A DNA stretch of 31,569 bases, taken from contig JBBCIP010000176.1 of NCBI GenBank assembly GCA_037189785.1, positions 1 to 31,569 of the forward strand, given 5' to 3'. This document shows positions 7,057 through 15,711 of this stretch, piece by piece. The position numbers were made by a program, and so were the translations under genes. Every line of letters starts with the position of its first letter. Positions within the stretch are counted from its first letter, which is position 1. The notes beneath the pieces are model-generated. The model saw only the letters and a program-made list of their open reading frames with translations, did not search any database and had not been told where the DNA came from. This DNA is from Govanella sp037189785. GTDB taxonomy: Bacteria; Pseudomonadota; Alphaproteobacteria; Sphingomonadales; Govanellaceae.

Positions 7057-7272
7057 TCACGCCAAGCGGTCTAAAAGACGCAACAGATCCGCTTGGCGAT
7101 TGACGCCCGTCTTCAAAAAAATCGACGCGAGATGCGTCCGCGCCGTTGAATACGCAATACCAAGCTCCTCGGCCCCCTCTCTCAAGGCGCGGCCCGTCAT
7201 CAGCGCCCGCACCAATCGCATTTCAGCCGCCGTCAAACAATAAACGTCCTGCAATGCACCCGTTTGCGGCAC
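7057..7272 (-). CDS. LuxR-type HTH module, probably truncated remnant of a larger regulator
   Basis: 71 residues from GTG 7272, almost entirely a LuxR/GerE-type helix-turn-helix (LTAAEMRLVRALMTGRALREGAEELGIAYSTARTHLASIFLKTGVNRQADLLRLL). Translation of the same frame upstream of the GTG stays open for about 24 codons back to a TGA. It reads PLFVSLCTDPAHH.., which resembles the linker found before this HTH in longer alphaproteobacterial regulators. No usable start codon lies in that stretch. The gene thus looks 5'-truncated; it may be a pseudogene or may still make a stand-alone DNA-binding protein. It lies downstream of a PAS histidine kinase on the same strand and is convergent with the IF-1 gene, ten bases away. 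Confidence 0.6.
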   Translation of the reverse strand: MPQTGALQDVYCLTAAEMRLVRALMTGRALREGAEELGIAYSTARTHLASIFLKTGVNRQADLLRLLDRLA

Positions 7273-7308
7273 ACTATGATGGGCTGGATCGGTACAGAGA
7301 GAGACAAA

Positions 7309-7322
7309 GAGCGGTACCGCTC
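7309..7322. repeat. Perfect 14-bp palindrome between kinase and LuxR module
   Basis: GAGCGGTACCGCTC is self-complementary. On the minus strand it is followed by TTTGTCTCTCTC, which is a poor terminator tail. It could be a weak terminator for the kinase transcript or a binding site. Confidence 0.4.
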
Positions 7323-7353
7323 ACTCTTCACACATTTTTCCAATTTTTGTAAA

Positions 7354-9099
7354 CTATCGTTTGCGGCGGCGATCCAGCGGCAATGTGACGGTGAAGCGAC
7401 TACCGACACCTTCCTGGCTTTCAAGCGTGATATCACCGCCCATCAACTGGGCGAGATGCTTGGATATGTGCAGACCAAGGCCTGTACCTTCTTCACGGCG
7501 CGAATATATATTATCGACACATTGCTGAAATTTTTCGAACACCGCGGCATGTTTATCTTTGGGGATACCGATCCCGGTATCCCACACCGTGACGGCCAAC
7601 ATGCCATTATCTTGCAAACTCGCATCGACACCGATGGAACCACGTTCCAATGTAAATTTGACGGCGTTTGAAAAGAGATTGACGAATACCTGTGTCAGGC
7701 GTCGCATGTCGGCATAGATCATCCAATCGTCTGATAGCTCGACTGCGCGCGTATCCAATTGTTTTTTATTGGCGCGCATGATGACAAGATTAAAAGCGTT
7801 ATCGACAATTGATTTGATACTCAGAGATTCAGGTTCCAGAGTAATTTTGTCATTTTCCAGAACCGCTACATCCAGCACATCATTGATCAAGCCCAACAAA
7901 TGTTGGCCAGCGTTCAGTATATCGTTGCTATACGTTTTATACTGGTTATTGAGATCGCCGAACACTTCCAATTTCATCGCTTCAGCAAAACCGATGATGG
8001 CATTCAATGGGGTCCGCAATTCGTGGCTCATCGCCGCCAAAAAATCTGTTTTGACCCGCAGCGCTTCTTCGGCACGGGCCGAGGCCATGTCAAGTTGCAC
8101 GTTCTTATTGGTCAGCTCCTCGAGCATCTTCTCAAGGCTGCGTTTAATGTCTTCGGCCTGTTGTTCGTACTTCATACGTTGCGTGACATCCATACCGGCG
8201 CCACGATAGCCTTGGAAATCGCCGCTCACACTGTCAAAAACCGGCACACCACTGATATGAAAAACCAGAGCATCCCCATCACGGCTGCTCATGGCAAATA
8301 ATTGGTCGCGGAACGGACGATTGTGATTGATCGCATTGCGCATCGGCAATTCACCATCAAGGGTCGTCTGCATCACGCCAAGATCAGCAAAACCCCGTCC
8401 CAGCAACAACGCCGTCGGCACCCCCAAAAGCGCCGTCAAGCGATCCGACAGCATGGTAAAATTACCGGTGCGATCCGTTTCCCAAAACCAGTCGGAACTG
8501 GCCCGGGCGAAATCACGGAATCTGGCTTGAGCCGCATTGGCTTGCTCGAGCTCCTCGATTTCCTTCGTGCAATCGACATAGGTACCGCCGACCGCAACGA
8601 TCGCTCCTTGGTCGTCAAGCACAGGAAAATGGCGCGATCGATAATGACGGATTTGTCCGTTGATACGAATTTTTTCTTCGAGCGTGATGCTCGCACGGAC
8701 CAAATTGACTTCGGCAATTACCGCCAATAGACCATGGGGTAAAGCATTGCCGCCGGGATTATGCAAACTGGCGGTCGCCGTTTCACAAGCCTTGGCCAGG
8801 GCAATATACCCCTTGCTCACATGCATCAACGCGCCTTCGATAGAGGCGACATAGAGCGGCACCTTTTCATCAAACCGTACCTTGGCAAGCAAGGCCTGGA
8901 CCACCATGGCGCCATCCGGCGTTGTGACGGAATCCATGGTTTGAGAACTTTTATCTATTTTAACAGAAGGAATGGCCGCGGCCAGTTGTTCCCCCGGCAC
9001 AATCGTGCATTGATCCCAATCAATCCGCCGCACAGTCTCGCGAGGAGCGGAAGCGGCTGACGCAGCTGTTGTCTTCTTATCCAGCATCCCTGACATCAT
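7354..9099 (-). CDS. PAS-domain hybrid-free sensor histidine kinase
   Basis: 581 residues from ATG 9099; cytoplasmic, with no membrane segment. Two PAS-like regions (about 80-180 and 190-306) are followed by a short coiled coil. The HisKA domain has phospho-acceptor His359 (MSHELRTPLNAI). The ATPase domain carries an N box (VNLFSNAVKFT), G1 (DTGIG at 507-511) and G2 (GTGLG at 538-542). There is no receiver domain. The frame is open upstream to 9231, but the 9099 start has AGCAGG six bases before it and gives a 23-base overlap with the DUF2336 gene, implying translational coupling. No partner response regulator is adjacent; the LuxR-type module immediately downstream lacks a receiver. The signal sensed is unknown. 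Confidence 0.93.
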   Translation of the reverse strand: MMSGMLDKKTTAASAASAPRETVRRIDWDQCTIVPGEQLAAAIPSVKIDKSSQTMDSVTTPDGAMVVQALLAKVRFDEKVPLYVASIEGALMHVSKGYIALAKACETATASLHNPGGNALPHGLLAVIAEVNLVRASITLEEKIRINGQIRHYRSRHFPVLDDQGAIVAVGGTYVDCTKEIEELEQANAAQARFRDFARASSDWFWETDRTGNFTMLSDRLTALLGVPTALLLGRGFADLGVMQTTLDGELPMRNAINHNRPFRDQLFAMSSRDGDALVFHISGVPVFDSVSGDFQGYRGAGMDVTQRMKYEQQAEDIKRSLEKMLEELTNKNVQLDMASARAEEALRVKTDFLAAMSHELRTPLNAIIGFAEAMKLEVFGDLNNQYKTYSNDILNAGQHLLGLINDVLDVAVLENDKITLEPESLSIKSIVDNAFNLVIMRANKKQLDTRAVELSDDWMIYADMRRLTQVFVNLFSNAVKFTLERGSIGVDASLQDNGMLAVTVWDTGIGIPKDKHAAVFEKFQQCVDNIYSRREEGTGLGLHISKHLAQLMGGDITLESQEGVGSRFTVTLPLDRRRKR

Positions 9100-10318
9100 C
9101 CAGTGCCTGCTGATAAGCTGCATCGCGTTGCCAATAAGAAAGTGCGGCACGGGCATTTGCTGTAGAAATCGCGTCGAATAAGTCGAGTGCATCTTTAAGA
9201 ACAGATGTCGGACGCACGTGCTGCCCACCACGAGCTTCGCTCATGATTAGAAAAATTGACGCGAAGTCATTCCGGCTCATGTCAATAGCCCGGCAGAGCA
9301 CTGCAAAACTCTCGCCCCCCTTATCCGCAAAGACCCGCCAAATGGTCTGGCTGCTCACATCAGCCAATTTTCCCAACCCAGCAACAAAGATGGGAATCTT
9401 CTGCTGTTTTAAGGCACGTGTCAAAAAGTTTATGTTTAAGTTGCCTTTTGCTGACAGTTCTGCAACCAACCGTTCGGCGCGGTCCAGGGCGGTCTCGCCC
9501 CGATTATTCCCGGCAATGGCCAGTTTGGTCGCCCCTTGGATAGCAATATCCAAGGCGACCGGGTCTAGGGAAGAAAAATCGGTGACAATGCGGCGTCGCA
9601 ACAACGCCGACACCCACCAGAACATACGATGCGCTAAGCCGGATGGCAGATCATGGCGCGACAACAGCGGTTCCTGAAAGCGATCCACCCGCCGGGATTC
9701 CGCCACCAGATATTCCATCGCCCGCTCGGAAATACGGGCGTCGGAATTCTTTAATAAGGCCTCGATCACATCTTCGCTGCCCTGTTCGACCAAGGCATCG
9801 CTGACCGGTTCAGATATTTTAGTCCGGAGCGCAATGCTCAAACGGTGTTCGTCCGATCGGTCCTTGACGATCTGGATCAGATCTTCATCGCGCAAAAGCT
9901 TGCTTTTTTCAAGAACCGGTTGGGCAATCTCGATTTTATCATTGGCCAGCATCCGCACCAGTTCGGGCGGGATCCGATCATTATCGGCAAGTTTGGCGGC
10001 CAATTCTGCCCGCACCACCAGCTCGACCTCGGTCAAAAGCTTATGGATGATGTCGGTCATCAACGTTCGTTGATATTCTGTAAGGCGGCCATCTTTGCTC
10101 AAGAACAGGTCAGAAATATTTTCGACCAGAACACGCCGTGCTTGTTCTGTTTTTTCCTGGGCCAGGTCATAAAGCCGGGCGATCTGTTCACGGCCTATGG
10201 GGTTCATTGCCTTACGTAAGTTCCTTGCACTCGCCTTGAGCAACGTCCGATCATCAGCGTTCATAATGCCCGCTGACGGTCGGTTATCTTCCAGACACTT
10301 TTCCTGTCGTCCTACCAT
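9077..10318 (-). CDS. DUF2336 domain-containing protein
   Basis: 413 residues from ATG 10318, predicted almost wholly helical, without signal peptide or membrane segment. The N-terminal half (ARLYDLAQEKTEQARRVLVENISDLFL, then ELAAKLADNDRIPPELVRMLANDKIEIAQPVL) matches the DUF2336 pattern of repeated helix pairs. The family is common in alphaproteobacteria, especially Rhodospirillales, and has no proven function. The start is supported by AGGG six bases before and a promoter 36-70 bases upstream; ATG 10264 is an alternative. The 3' end overlaps the PAS histidine kinase, so the two are co-translated and probably act in one pathway (inference). Confidence 0.85.
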   Translation of the reverse strand: MVGRQEKCLEDNRPSAGIMNADDRTLLKASARNLRKAMNPIGREQIARLYDLAQEKTEQARRVLVENISDLFLSKDGRLTEYQRTLMTDIIHKLLTEVELVVRAELAAKLADNDRIPPELVRMLANDKIEIAQPVLEKSKLLRDEDLIQIVKDRSDEHRLSIALRTKISEPVSDALVEQGSEDVIEALLKNSDARISERAMEYLVAESRRVDRFQEPLLSRHDLPSGLAHRMFWWVSALLRRRIVTDFSSLDPVALDIAIQGATKLAIAGNNRGETALDRAERLVAELSAKGNLNINFLTRALKQQKIPIFVAGLGKLADVSSQTIWRVFADKGGESFAVLCRAIDMSRNDFASIFLIMSEARGGQHVRPTSVLKDALDLFDAISTANARAALSYWQRDAAYQQALDDVRDAG

Positions 10319-10360
10319 CACTACCCTGAGGATATTAAGAAACCCTAAAATCGTTCCAAT

Positions 10361-10389
10361 TTTATATAAACGGACGGTTCTAATACCAA
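10361..10389 (-). promoter_or_regulatory. Putative promoter of the DUF2336-kinase operon
   Basis: On the minus strand TTGGTA (10389-10384) is 17 bases from TATAAA (10366-10361). The predicted start of transcription is about 36 bases before ATG 10318. Confidence 0.55.
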
Positions 10390-10432
10390 TTTGTGACAAG
10401 CCGCTAAAATTCGAGGACGATCCGGCATTCTC

Positions 10433-10461
10433 TTGCCGAAACAACAATTTAGTCCTATAGT
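10433..10461 (+). promoter_or_regulatory. Putative promoter of the HDFNN histidine kinase
   Basis: TTGCCG (10433-10438) is followed after 17 bases by TATAGT (10456-10461). Transcription would start near 10468, so the ATG at 10505 (or 10481) is the usable start rather than the TTG at 10433, which is the -35 itself. Confidence 0.5.
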
Positions 10462-10504
10462 TATATATCTTCAGATAGTTATGATAACAGGGGCTGGGGG
10501 CACC

Positions 10505-12331
10505 ATGGGGAAGAACGATCTGGAACAACAGCGGGCTATTTTATTGGCCACGGCTGATGTCCTTATTGTTTTGGATGAAAACGGCATTGTTCTCGATTGC
10601 TCAGAAGCCACAGAACATATTTTTGGACTGCCGAGTGCAACCTTGGTCGGGCAGCGATTGCCGTTGTATCTCCCGCCCCTCAGAGAGATCGACGACAAGC
10701 GTATTTTACACCTGGAAATAGACGGCCCAGAACCCAGAAAAGCTGTGGATTGCGTTCTGGTTCCTTATGTAAAAAATAACAGACGTCATTTTATTTTGAA
10801 CATAAGAACATTCGATCCGAACAAAGATCGCGCGGATCTTTTGGGCGGAATAGCAACCTATCGCATGCTGGTGGAAAGCCCACTCCAAGGTCTCGCTATT
10901 ATAAAGCAAGGTCACATCCTGCACGTCAACCGCGCGCTATGCTTTTTTTTCGGGCGCAACCCACGCGATATGTATGGCCGATCGCTTGATGATTTCTTAT
11001 CAGAAAAATCGGCGTTGCAATTAAAGTCCGCATCGCGGGCTCTCCGCCCCCGTATTATACAATTGACCGGCATTCGCCCGGACGGGCAATCATTTTATAT
11101 AGAAGCCCGCCTGGATCGCACCACATGGGACAAAAAATCCGTTATTCAAATGTCCTGCCTTGATGTCACCAGCCGCGTGCTCATTGAACGTCATTTGCTG
11201 GATAGCCAATCACGGTTGCTGGATATTTTAAACAGCATTCAATCTGGTATTTTTGTCAAAGACCTGACCGGTCACTATTTATTGGCGAACACAGCTTTTT
11301 GTAATTTGATCGGCAGCGAGCCTTCACAGATTATCGGCCAGCGGATTCCAGATATAACGATCGATACCAATGGCGACTATCTTACATCGGACGATTACGT
11401 GATAGAAACCGGCCAGGCAACCGGCGTGCATGAATATATCCTGGATACGGATTCACCGGATAGCGGAAGCGATGAGCTTTATTGCTTGATCAACAAATTT
11501 CCGCTCTGCGATAGCCACGGCAAACTCTATGCGATTTGCGGCATTCTCACCGACATCACAGACTTGCGGTTGACCGAAAAGAAGCTCAAGTTCGTTGAAA
11601 AACTCAAAATACTGGGGCAAATGTCCAGCACATTCATCCATGACTTCAACAACTATTTGGCCATCATCATGGGCAACCTGGAACTCGGACTGGCCTCGAC
11701 ATCCATGGATAGTCGCTTGCGTCAGAACATCGATGCGGCCTTCTTCGCCGCGAAGAAAAGCGCCGAGCTTTCCGAACGATTACTATCGCTGGTTCAGAAC
11801 CGACAAGAAGACGCAGACTATGTCAACATCCGCGATGTGGTAATTAATCTTCGCGTTTTACTGCAACAATCTGTGGGGGACCAATATCCCATTACAATCA
11901 CCACCCCCGAAATCGGATGGTATGCTTTCATTCAAGTCGGGCAGTTGGAAGCCGCTCTTCTCAACCTTGTTCTCAATGCCCGCGCCGCGTGCCTTCATGA
12001 CAGCAATATACAAGTCGTCGTCGAAAATTACCGGTCTGTCAGTTCCCGTAAAAACAAAACCGCCGACTTTGCTCCTGGGCATTTCATTCGTCTTTGCGTG
12101 ATCGACAATGGGCAAGGCATGACCGATGAGGTCAAACGCAAAGCCCTTGAGCCATTTTTCACCACCAAGGCAAAGGGGCAAGGCAATGGCTTGGGGCTCG
12201 CCCAAGTCTATCGTTTCGTCACAGAATCCAACGGGCATCTGAGCATTGACAGCAGCCCAGGAAAAGGAACGCGGGTGACCATCAGTCTCCCGCGTGTTGT
12301 CGGCTATAAACCAAAGAAAGAAACTGCCTAG
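10505..12331 (+). CDS. Multi-PAS sensor histidine kinase with HDFNN box
   Basis: 608 residues from ATG 10505, preceded by TGGGGGC; ATG 10481 is possible. Three PAS-like regions (about 5-105, 115-225, 233-355) lead to a HisKA domain with His379 in FIHDFNNYLAIIMGNLE. The ATPase domain follows: N box NLVLNARAA (Asn491), G1 DNGQGM (534-539), FFTTK, G2 GNGLGL (560-565). No membrane segment is seen, so it is likely a cytoplasmic sensor. HDFNN kinases often carry a C-terminal receiver; this one stops right after the ATPase domain. It is divergent from the DUF2336-kinase operon. Its stop codon overlaps the gatB stop on the other strand. Signal and partner are unknown. Confidence 0.93.
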   Translation: MGKNDLEQQRAILLATADVLIVLDENGIVLDCSEATEHIFGLPSATLVGQRLPLYLPPLREIDDKRILHLEIDGPEPRKAVDCVLVPYVKNNRRHFILNIRTFDPNKDRADLLGGIATYRMLVESPLQGLAIIKQGHILHVNRALCFFFGRNPRDMYGRSLDDFLSEKSALQLKSASRALRPRIIQLTGIRPDGQSFYIEARLDRTTWDKKSVIQMSCLDVTSRVLIERHLLDSQSRLLDILNSIQSGIFVKDLTGHYLLANTAFCNLIGSEPSQIIGQRIPDITIDTNGDYLTSDDYVIETGQATGVHEYILDTDSPDSGSDELYCLINKFPLCDSHGKLYAICGILTDITDLRLTEKKLKFVEKLKILGQMSSTFIHDFNNYLAIIMGNLELGLASTSMDSRLRQNIDAAFFAAKKSAELSERLLSLVQNRQEDADYVNIRDVVINLRVLLQQSVGDQYPITITTPEIGWYAFIQVGQLEAALLNLVLNARAACLHDSNIQVVVENYRSVSSRKNKTADFAPGHFIRLCVIDNGQGMTDEVKRKALEPFFTTKAKGQGNGLGLAQVYRFVTESNGHLSIDSSPGKGTRVTISLPRVVGYKPKKETA

Positions 12332-13809
12332 CCGGCGAGCTTGGCTTTCAACAGATCATTGACCACACCGGGGTTGGCTTTGCCTTGAGTTTGCTTCATC
12401 ACTTGGCCGACGAAGAACCCAAACAGCTTGTCTTTCCCGCTGCGGTATTCAGCGACCTTGTCGGCATTGGCCGCCATGATCGCATCAATCGCCGCCTCGA
12501 TGGCGCCGGTGTCGGACACCTGCTTCAAGCCTTTTTCTTCAACGATCAGCTCGGGATCACCGCCGGTCTCGAACATGATCTCGAACACGTCCTTGGCGAT
12601 CCGGCCGGAAATCACACCGTCGATCAAAAGCTTTTGCAGCTTCGCCGCATTATCGATGGTGACCGGCGAATTGGTGACATCTTTTCCGGCCTTATTCAAC
12701 GCACCGAAATAATCAGACATCACCCAGTTGGACGTTGCCGTTGCAAAATCTTTCACCGGTTTGCCGGTTGCTTTGGCCACCGCCGCCAATAAGGTTTCGT
12801 AATAATCGGCACTTTCTTTTTCTGCTGTCAGAACCGCGGCGTTATAGGCCGGCAAGCCGAGGTCTTCGATCAAACGATTGCGCTTGGCGTCCGGCAATTC
12901 CGGCAAATGTGCGTTGAGATCATCGACCCAGGCTTGGGTCAACGTCAGCGGCAACAAATCGGGGTCAGGGAAATACCGATAATCATGCGCTTCTTCCTTT
13001 GACCGCATCGAGCGTGTTTCCCCACGACCCGGATCAAACAACCGCGTTTCTTGTTTGATCGTACCGCCGTCTTCGATGATATCGATTTGACGGCGTGCTT
13101 CCACCTCGACCGCTTGCTGCACGAAGCGAACGGAATTCACGTTTTTGATTTCGCACCGCGTGCCGAGCGGATCGCCGGGGCGTCGCACCGACACGTTAAC
13201 GTCGGCGCGCATCGACCCTTCTTCCATATTGCCGTCGCAGGTACCGATATAGCGTAAGATCGTCCGCAGCTTTTTCAAATAAGCCCCGGCTTCTTCCGAT
13301 GACCGGAGATCCGGTTTCGAGACGATTTCCATCAACGCCACGCCGGACCGATTGAGATCCACATAGGTCAAGGTCGGATTTTGATCGTGCAAGCTTTTAC
13401 CGGCATCTTGTTCGAGATGGATGCGCTCGATACCGATGGTTTTGTTTTCGCCATCAACATCGATGACGATCTCGCCCTCGCCGACAATCGGATATTTGAA
13501 TTGCGAGATTTGATAGCCTTGCGGCAGATCGGCATAGAAATAGTTTTTGCGATCGAACACCGAGGTCAAATTGATCGCAGCCCCGATCGCAAGTCCGGTG
13601 CGCACAGCTTGGCGCACACATTCTTCATTGATGACCGGCAACATGCCGGGCATGGCGGCATCGACCAAGCTCACCTGTGCATTGGGTTCCGCCCCGAACT
13701 CGGTCGAGGCACCGGAAAACAATTTCGCTTTCGACACCACTTGGGCATGGACTTCCATACCGATCACGACTTCCCAATCGCCTGTCGCACCTTGCAGCAA
13801 TTTGGCCAT
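12328..13809 (-). CDS. gatB: Asp-tRNA(Asn)/Glu-tRNA(Gln) amidotransferase subunit B
   Basis: 493 residues, full length. GatB binds the mischarged tRNA and phosphorylates the side chain before amide transfer. Family segments seen: IGMEVHAQV, FYADLPQGYQISQFKYPI, IHLEQDAGKS, DLNRSGVALMEIVSKPDLRS, then the C-terminal GatB/YqeY helical domain ending AKLAG. The start ATG 13809 has GGAGGGC seven bases before it and is two bases past the gatA stop; an in-frame upstream start at 13824 would overlap gatA and lacks this spacing. Last gene of gatC-gatA-gatB. Confidence 0.98.
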   Translation of the reverse strand: MAKLLQGATGDWEVVIGMEVHAQVVSKAKLFSGASTEFGAEPNAQVSLVDAAMPGMLPVINEECVRQAVRTGLAIGAAINLTSVFDRKNYFYADLPQGYQISQFKYPIVGEGEIVIDVDGENKTIGIERIHLEQDAGKSLHDQNPTLTYVDLNRSGVALMEIVSKPDLRSSEEAGAYLKKLRTILRYIGTCDGNMEEGSMRADVNVSVRRPGDPLGTRCEIKNVNSVRFVQQAVEVEARRQIDIIEDGGTIKQETRLFDPGRGETRSMRSKEEAHDYRYFPDPDLLPLTLTQAWVDDLNAHLPELPDAKRNRLIEDLGLPAYNAAVLTAEKESADYYETLLAAVAKATGKPVKDFATATSNWVMSDYFGALNKAGKDVTNSPVTIDNAAKLQKLLIDGVISGRIAKDVFEIMFETGGDPELIVEEKGLKQVSDTGAIEAAIDAIMAANADKVAEYRSGKDKLFGFFVGQVMKQTQGKANPGVVNDLLKAKLAG

Positions 13810-13811
13810 GA

Positions 13812-15287
13812 TTACGCCCTCCACCAGCTCGTGGGACGCGCCGTGAATTTAGCGGCGCGCTCGATCACCGAGCCGACATTCAATACTGTTTCTTCATCAA
13901 ACACACGGCCGATCAACTGCAAACCAAGCGGCAAGCCGGTGCTCGACAGCCCGGTCGGCACAGACATCGCCGGCAGACCGGCCAAGCTCGCCGGCACCGT
14001 GAAGACATCGTTCAGATACATCGAAATCGGATCGGTGGTCTCACCCACCGCAAACGCCGCCGATGGCGCGGTCGGTGTCAGCAACACATCCACATCCTGA
14101 AATGCCGTCGCAAAATCGCGGGCGATCAAGCTCCGCACTTTTTGCGCTTTCAGGTAATAGGCATCGTAATATCCCGCCGACAGCACATAGGTGCCGATCA
14201 GAATGCGGCGCTTCACTTCGCCGCCGAAACCGGCGCCGCGGCTTTTCGCATACATGTCGTTCAAGTTGGAGCCGTTGACGCGCAAGCCATAACGCACCCC
14301 GTCATAACGCGCCAAATTCGACGACGCCTCAGCTGGGGCAACGATGTAATAGGTGGCCAAGGCATATTGGGTATGCGGCAGGCTGACTTCGCGGATCTCG
14401 GCTCCGCCATCCTTCAACCACGCCACCCCTTGATCCCACAATTTTTGAATTTCGGGCGGCAAGGTATCAGGGCGATATTCTTTTGGAATACCAACCTTAA
14501 GCCCCCGAATGTCCCCGGTCAGAGCCGCGCGATAGTTCGGCACCGGACGATTGATCGAGGTCGAATCTTTAGGGTCATACCCAGCCATAGACCCGAGCAT
14601 CAGCGCCGCATCCCTGACCGTCCGGGCAATCGGCCCGGCTTGATCGAGCGACGACGCATAAGAAATGATCCCCCAGCGCGAACAGCGACCATAAGTCGGC
14701 TTGATCCCGACCGTACCGGTGAACGCCGCCGGTTGGCGGATCGAGCCGCCGGTATCGGTACCGGTCGCCCCAGCCGCGATATGAGCCGCAACCGCCGCCG
14801 ATGACCCGCCGGATGACCCGCCCGGCACCAAATTCTGGTCCGAACCCTGGGCCCGCCACGGATTGATAACCGCCCCGGCATAGCTCGTTTCGTTCGACGA
14901 CCCCATGGCAAACTCGTCCATGGACAATTTACCAAGCATCACCGCACCATCGCGCCATAAATTGCTGGTCACGGTCGACTCGTAAGCCGGTTTGAACCCG
15001 TCCAACATCTTGGAACTGGCTTGGGAATGAACCCCCTCGGTACAAAACAAGTCCTTAATCCCCAGGGGAATGCCCGCCAATGGGCCGGCCGTCCCGGCGC
15101 GGATCGCCTGATCGGCGGCATCGGCCTGGGCCAAGGCGTGATCCGGGGTTTCGGCAATATAGGCATTCAGGCCGCGGGCCGCCGTCATGGCGTCAATATA
15201 GGCTTGGGTCAGTTCGCGGGCCGAAAATTCACCCGCCGTCAGCCCCGCCCGGGCCTCAACAATGGTCAAATCCGTTAATGCAGTCAT
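13812..15287 (-). CDS. gatA: Asp-tRNA(Asn)/Glu-tRNA(Gln) amidotransferase subunit A
   Basis: 491 residues, an amidase-signature enzyme that releases ammonia from glutamine for GatB. The Ser-cisSer-Lys triad is intact: Lys78 (PLGIKDLF), Ser158 (PGGSSGGSS) and nucleophile Ser182 (TDTGGSIRQPA). It lies in a tight operon: two bases separate it from gatC upstream and two from gatB downstream. Presence of GatCAB usually means that Gln-tRNA, and perhaps Asn-tRNA, is made by the indirect pathway. Confidence 0.98.
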   Translation of the reverse strand: MTALTDLTIVEARAGLTAGEFSARELTQAYIDAMTAARGLNAYIAETPDHALAQADAADQAIRAGTAGPLAGIPLGIKDLFCTEGVHSQASSKMLDGFKPAYESTVTSNLWRDGAVMLGKLSMDEFAMGSSNETSYAGAVINPWRAQGSDQNLVPGGSSGGSSAAVAAHIAAGATGTDTGGSIRQPAAFTGTVGIKPTYGRCSRWGIISYASSLDQAGPIARTVRDAALMLGSMAGYDPKDSTSINRPVPNYRAALTGDIRGLKVGIPKEYRPDTLPPEIQKLWDQGVAWLKDGGAEIREVSLPHTQYALATYYIVAPAEASSNLARYDGVRYGLRVNGSNLNDMYAKSRGAGFGGEVKRRILIGTYVLSAGYYDAYYLKAQKVRSLIARDFATAFQDVDVLLTPTAPSAAFAVGETTDPISMYLNDVFTVPASLAGLPAMSVPTGLSSTGLPLGLQLIGRVFDEETVLNVGSVIERAAKFTARPTSWWRA

Positions 15288-15289
15288 CT

Positions 15290-15577
15290 TTATTCAATCA
15301 CTTTGGGAACAGTAAAAAAGCCATGCTCGGCATGGGGGGCGTTGGCCAACACGCGGTCGGGGTACCCGCCGTCGGTGACCTCATCCACACGTTGCGGCAA
15401 CTGGGCGTCGACCACACTGGTCAGTGGCTGAACATCATCGGTGTTCACCGCCTCAAGCTGTTCTACAAAAGCCAAAATCTTGTTAAGCTCGGTCGCGAGG
15501 GGGGGAAGTTCTTCTTCCGCCACTTCAATACGAGCCAAATTGGCGATACGCCGGACGGTCGAAAGATCAATCGACAT
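15290..15577 (-). CDS. gatC: Asp-tRNA(Asn)/Glu-tRNA(Gln) amidotransferase subunit C
   Basis: 95 residues, normal GatC length. It shows the typical opening VRRIANLARIEVAEEELPPLATELNKIL and the C-terminal tail ending GFFTVPKVIE. GatC wraps around GatA and stabilises the GatAB complex. It is the first gene of the operon; the Shine-Dalgarno is weak. The promoter must lie in the 134-bp divergent region shared with the glutathione S-transferase-like gene. Confidence 0.96.
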   Translation of the reverse strand: MSIDLSTVRRIANLARIEVAEEELPPLATELNKILAFVEQLEAVNTDDVQPLTSVVDAQLPQRVDEVTDGGYPDRVLANAPHAEHGFFTVPKVIE

Positions 15578-15600
15578 GACTCTGGGGTTCCGTTCTTAGA

Positions 15601-15628
15601 CTAGTGTTCTTTGAACGCGGGACACTAG
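15601..15628. repeat. Inverted repeat between gatC and the GST-like gene
   Basis: CTAGTGT and ACACTAG form perfect seven-base arms around 14 bases. It lies 24 bases upstream of gatC; it could be an operator or a leader hairpin. Confidence 0.5.
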
Positions 15629-15653
15629 CACCATGGGATTCAGGGTGCAAGGA

Positions 15654-15677
15654 ATGAGCCGCCTCAGGCGGTCTCAT
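15654..15677. repeat. Stable hairpin upstream of the GST-like gene
   Basis: ATGAGCCGCC pairs with GGCGG-T-CTCAT across a TCA loop, with a single bulged T. There are ten pairs in all. It sits 35 bases before the GST-like start and lacks a T run on either strand, so a leader or regulatory hairpin is more likely than a terminator. Confidence 0.5.
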
Positions 15678-15711
15678 TGCCCGTCCTGAAATGCAACAAA
15701 GGGTAATTCAC

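Noticed and set aside
13381..14100. 239-codon plus-strand frame antisense to gatB/gatA
   Set aside because: Opposite strand of well-conserved genes; open only because of codon bias.
14142..14804. 220-codon plus-strand frame antisense to gatA
   Set aside because: Arg-rich mirror frame with no domain.
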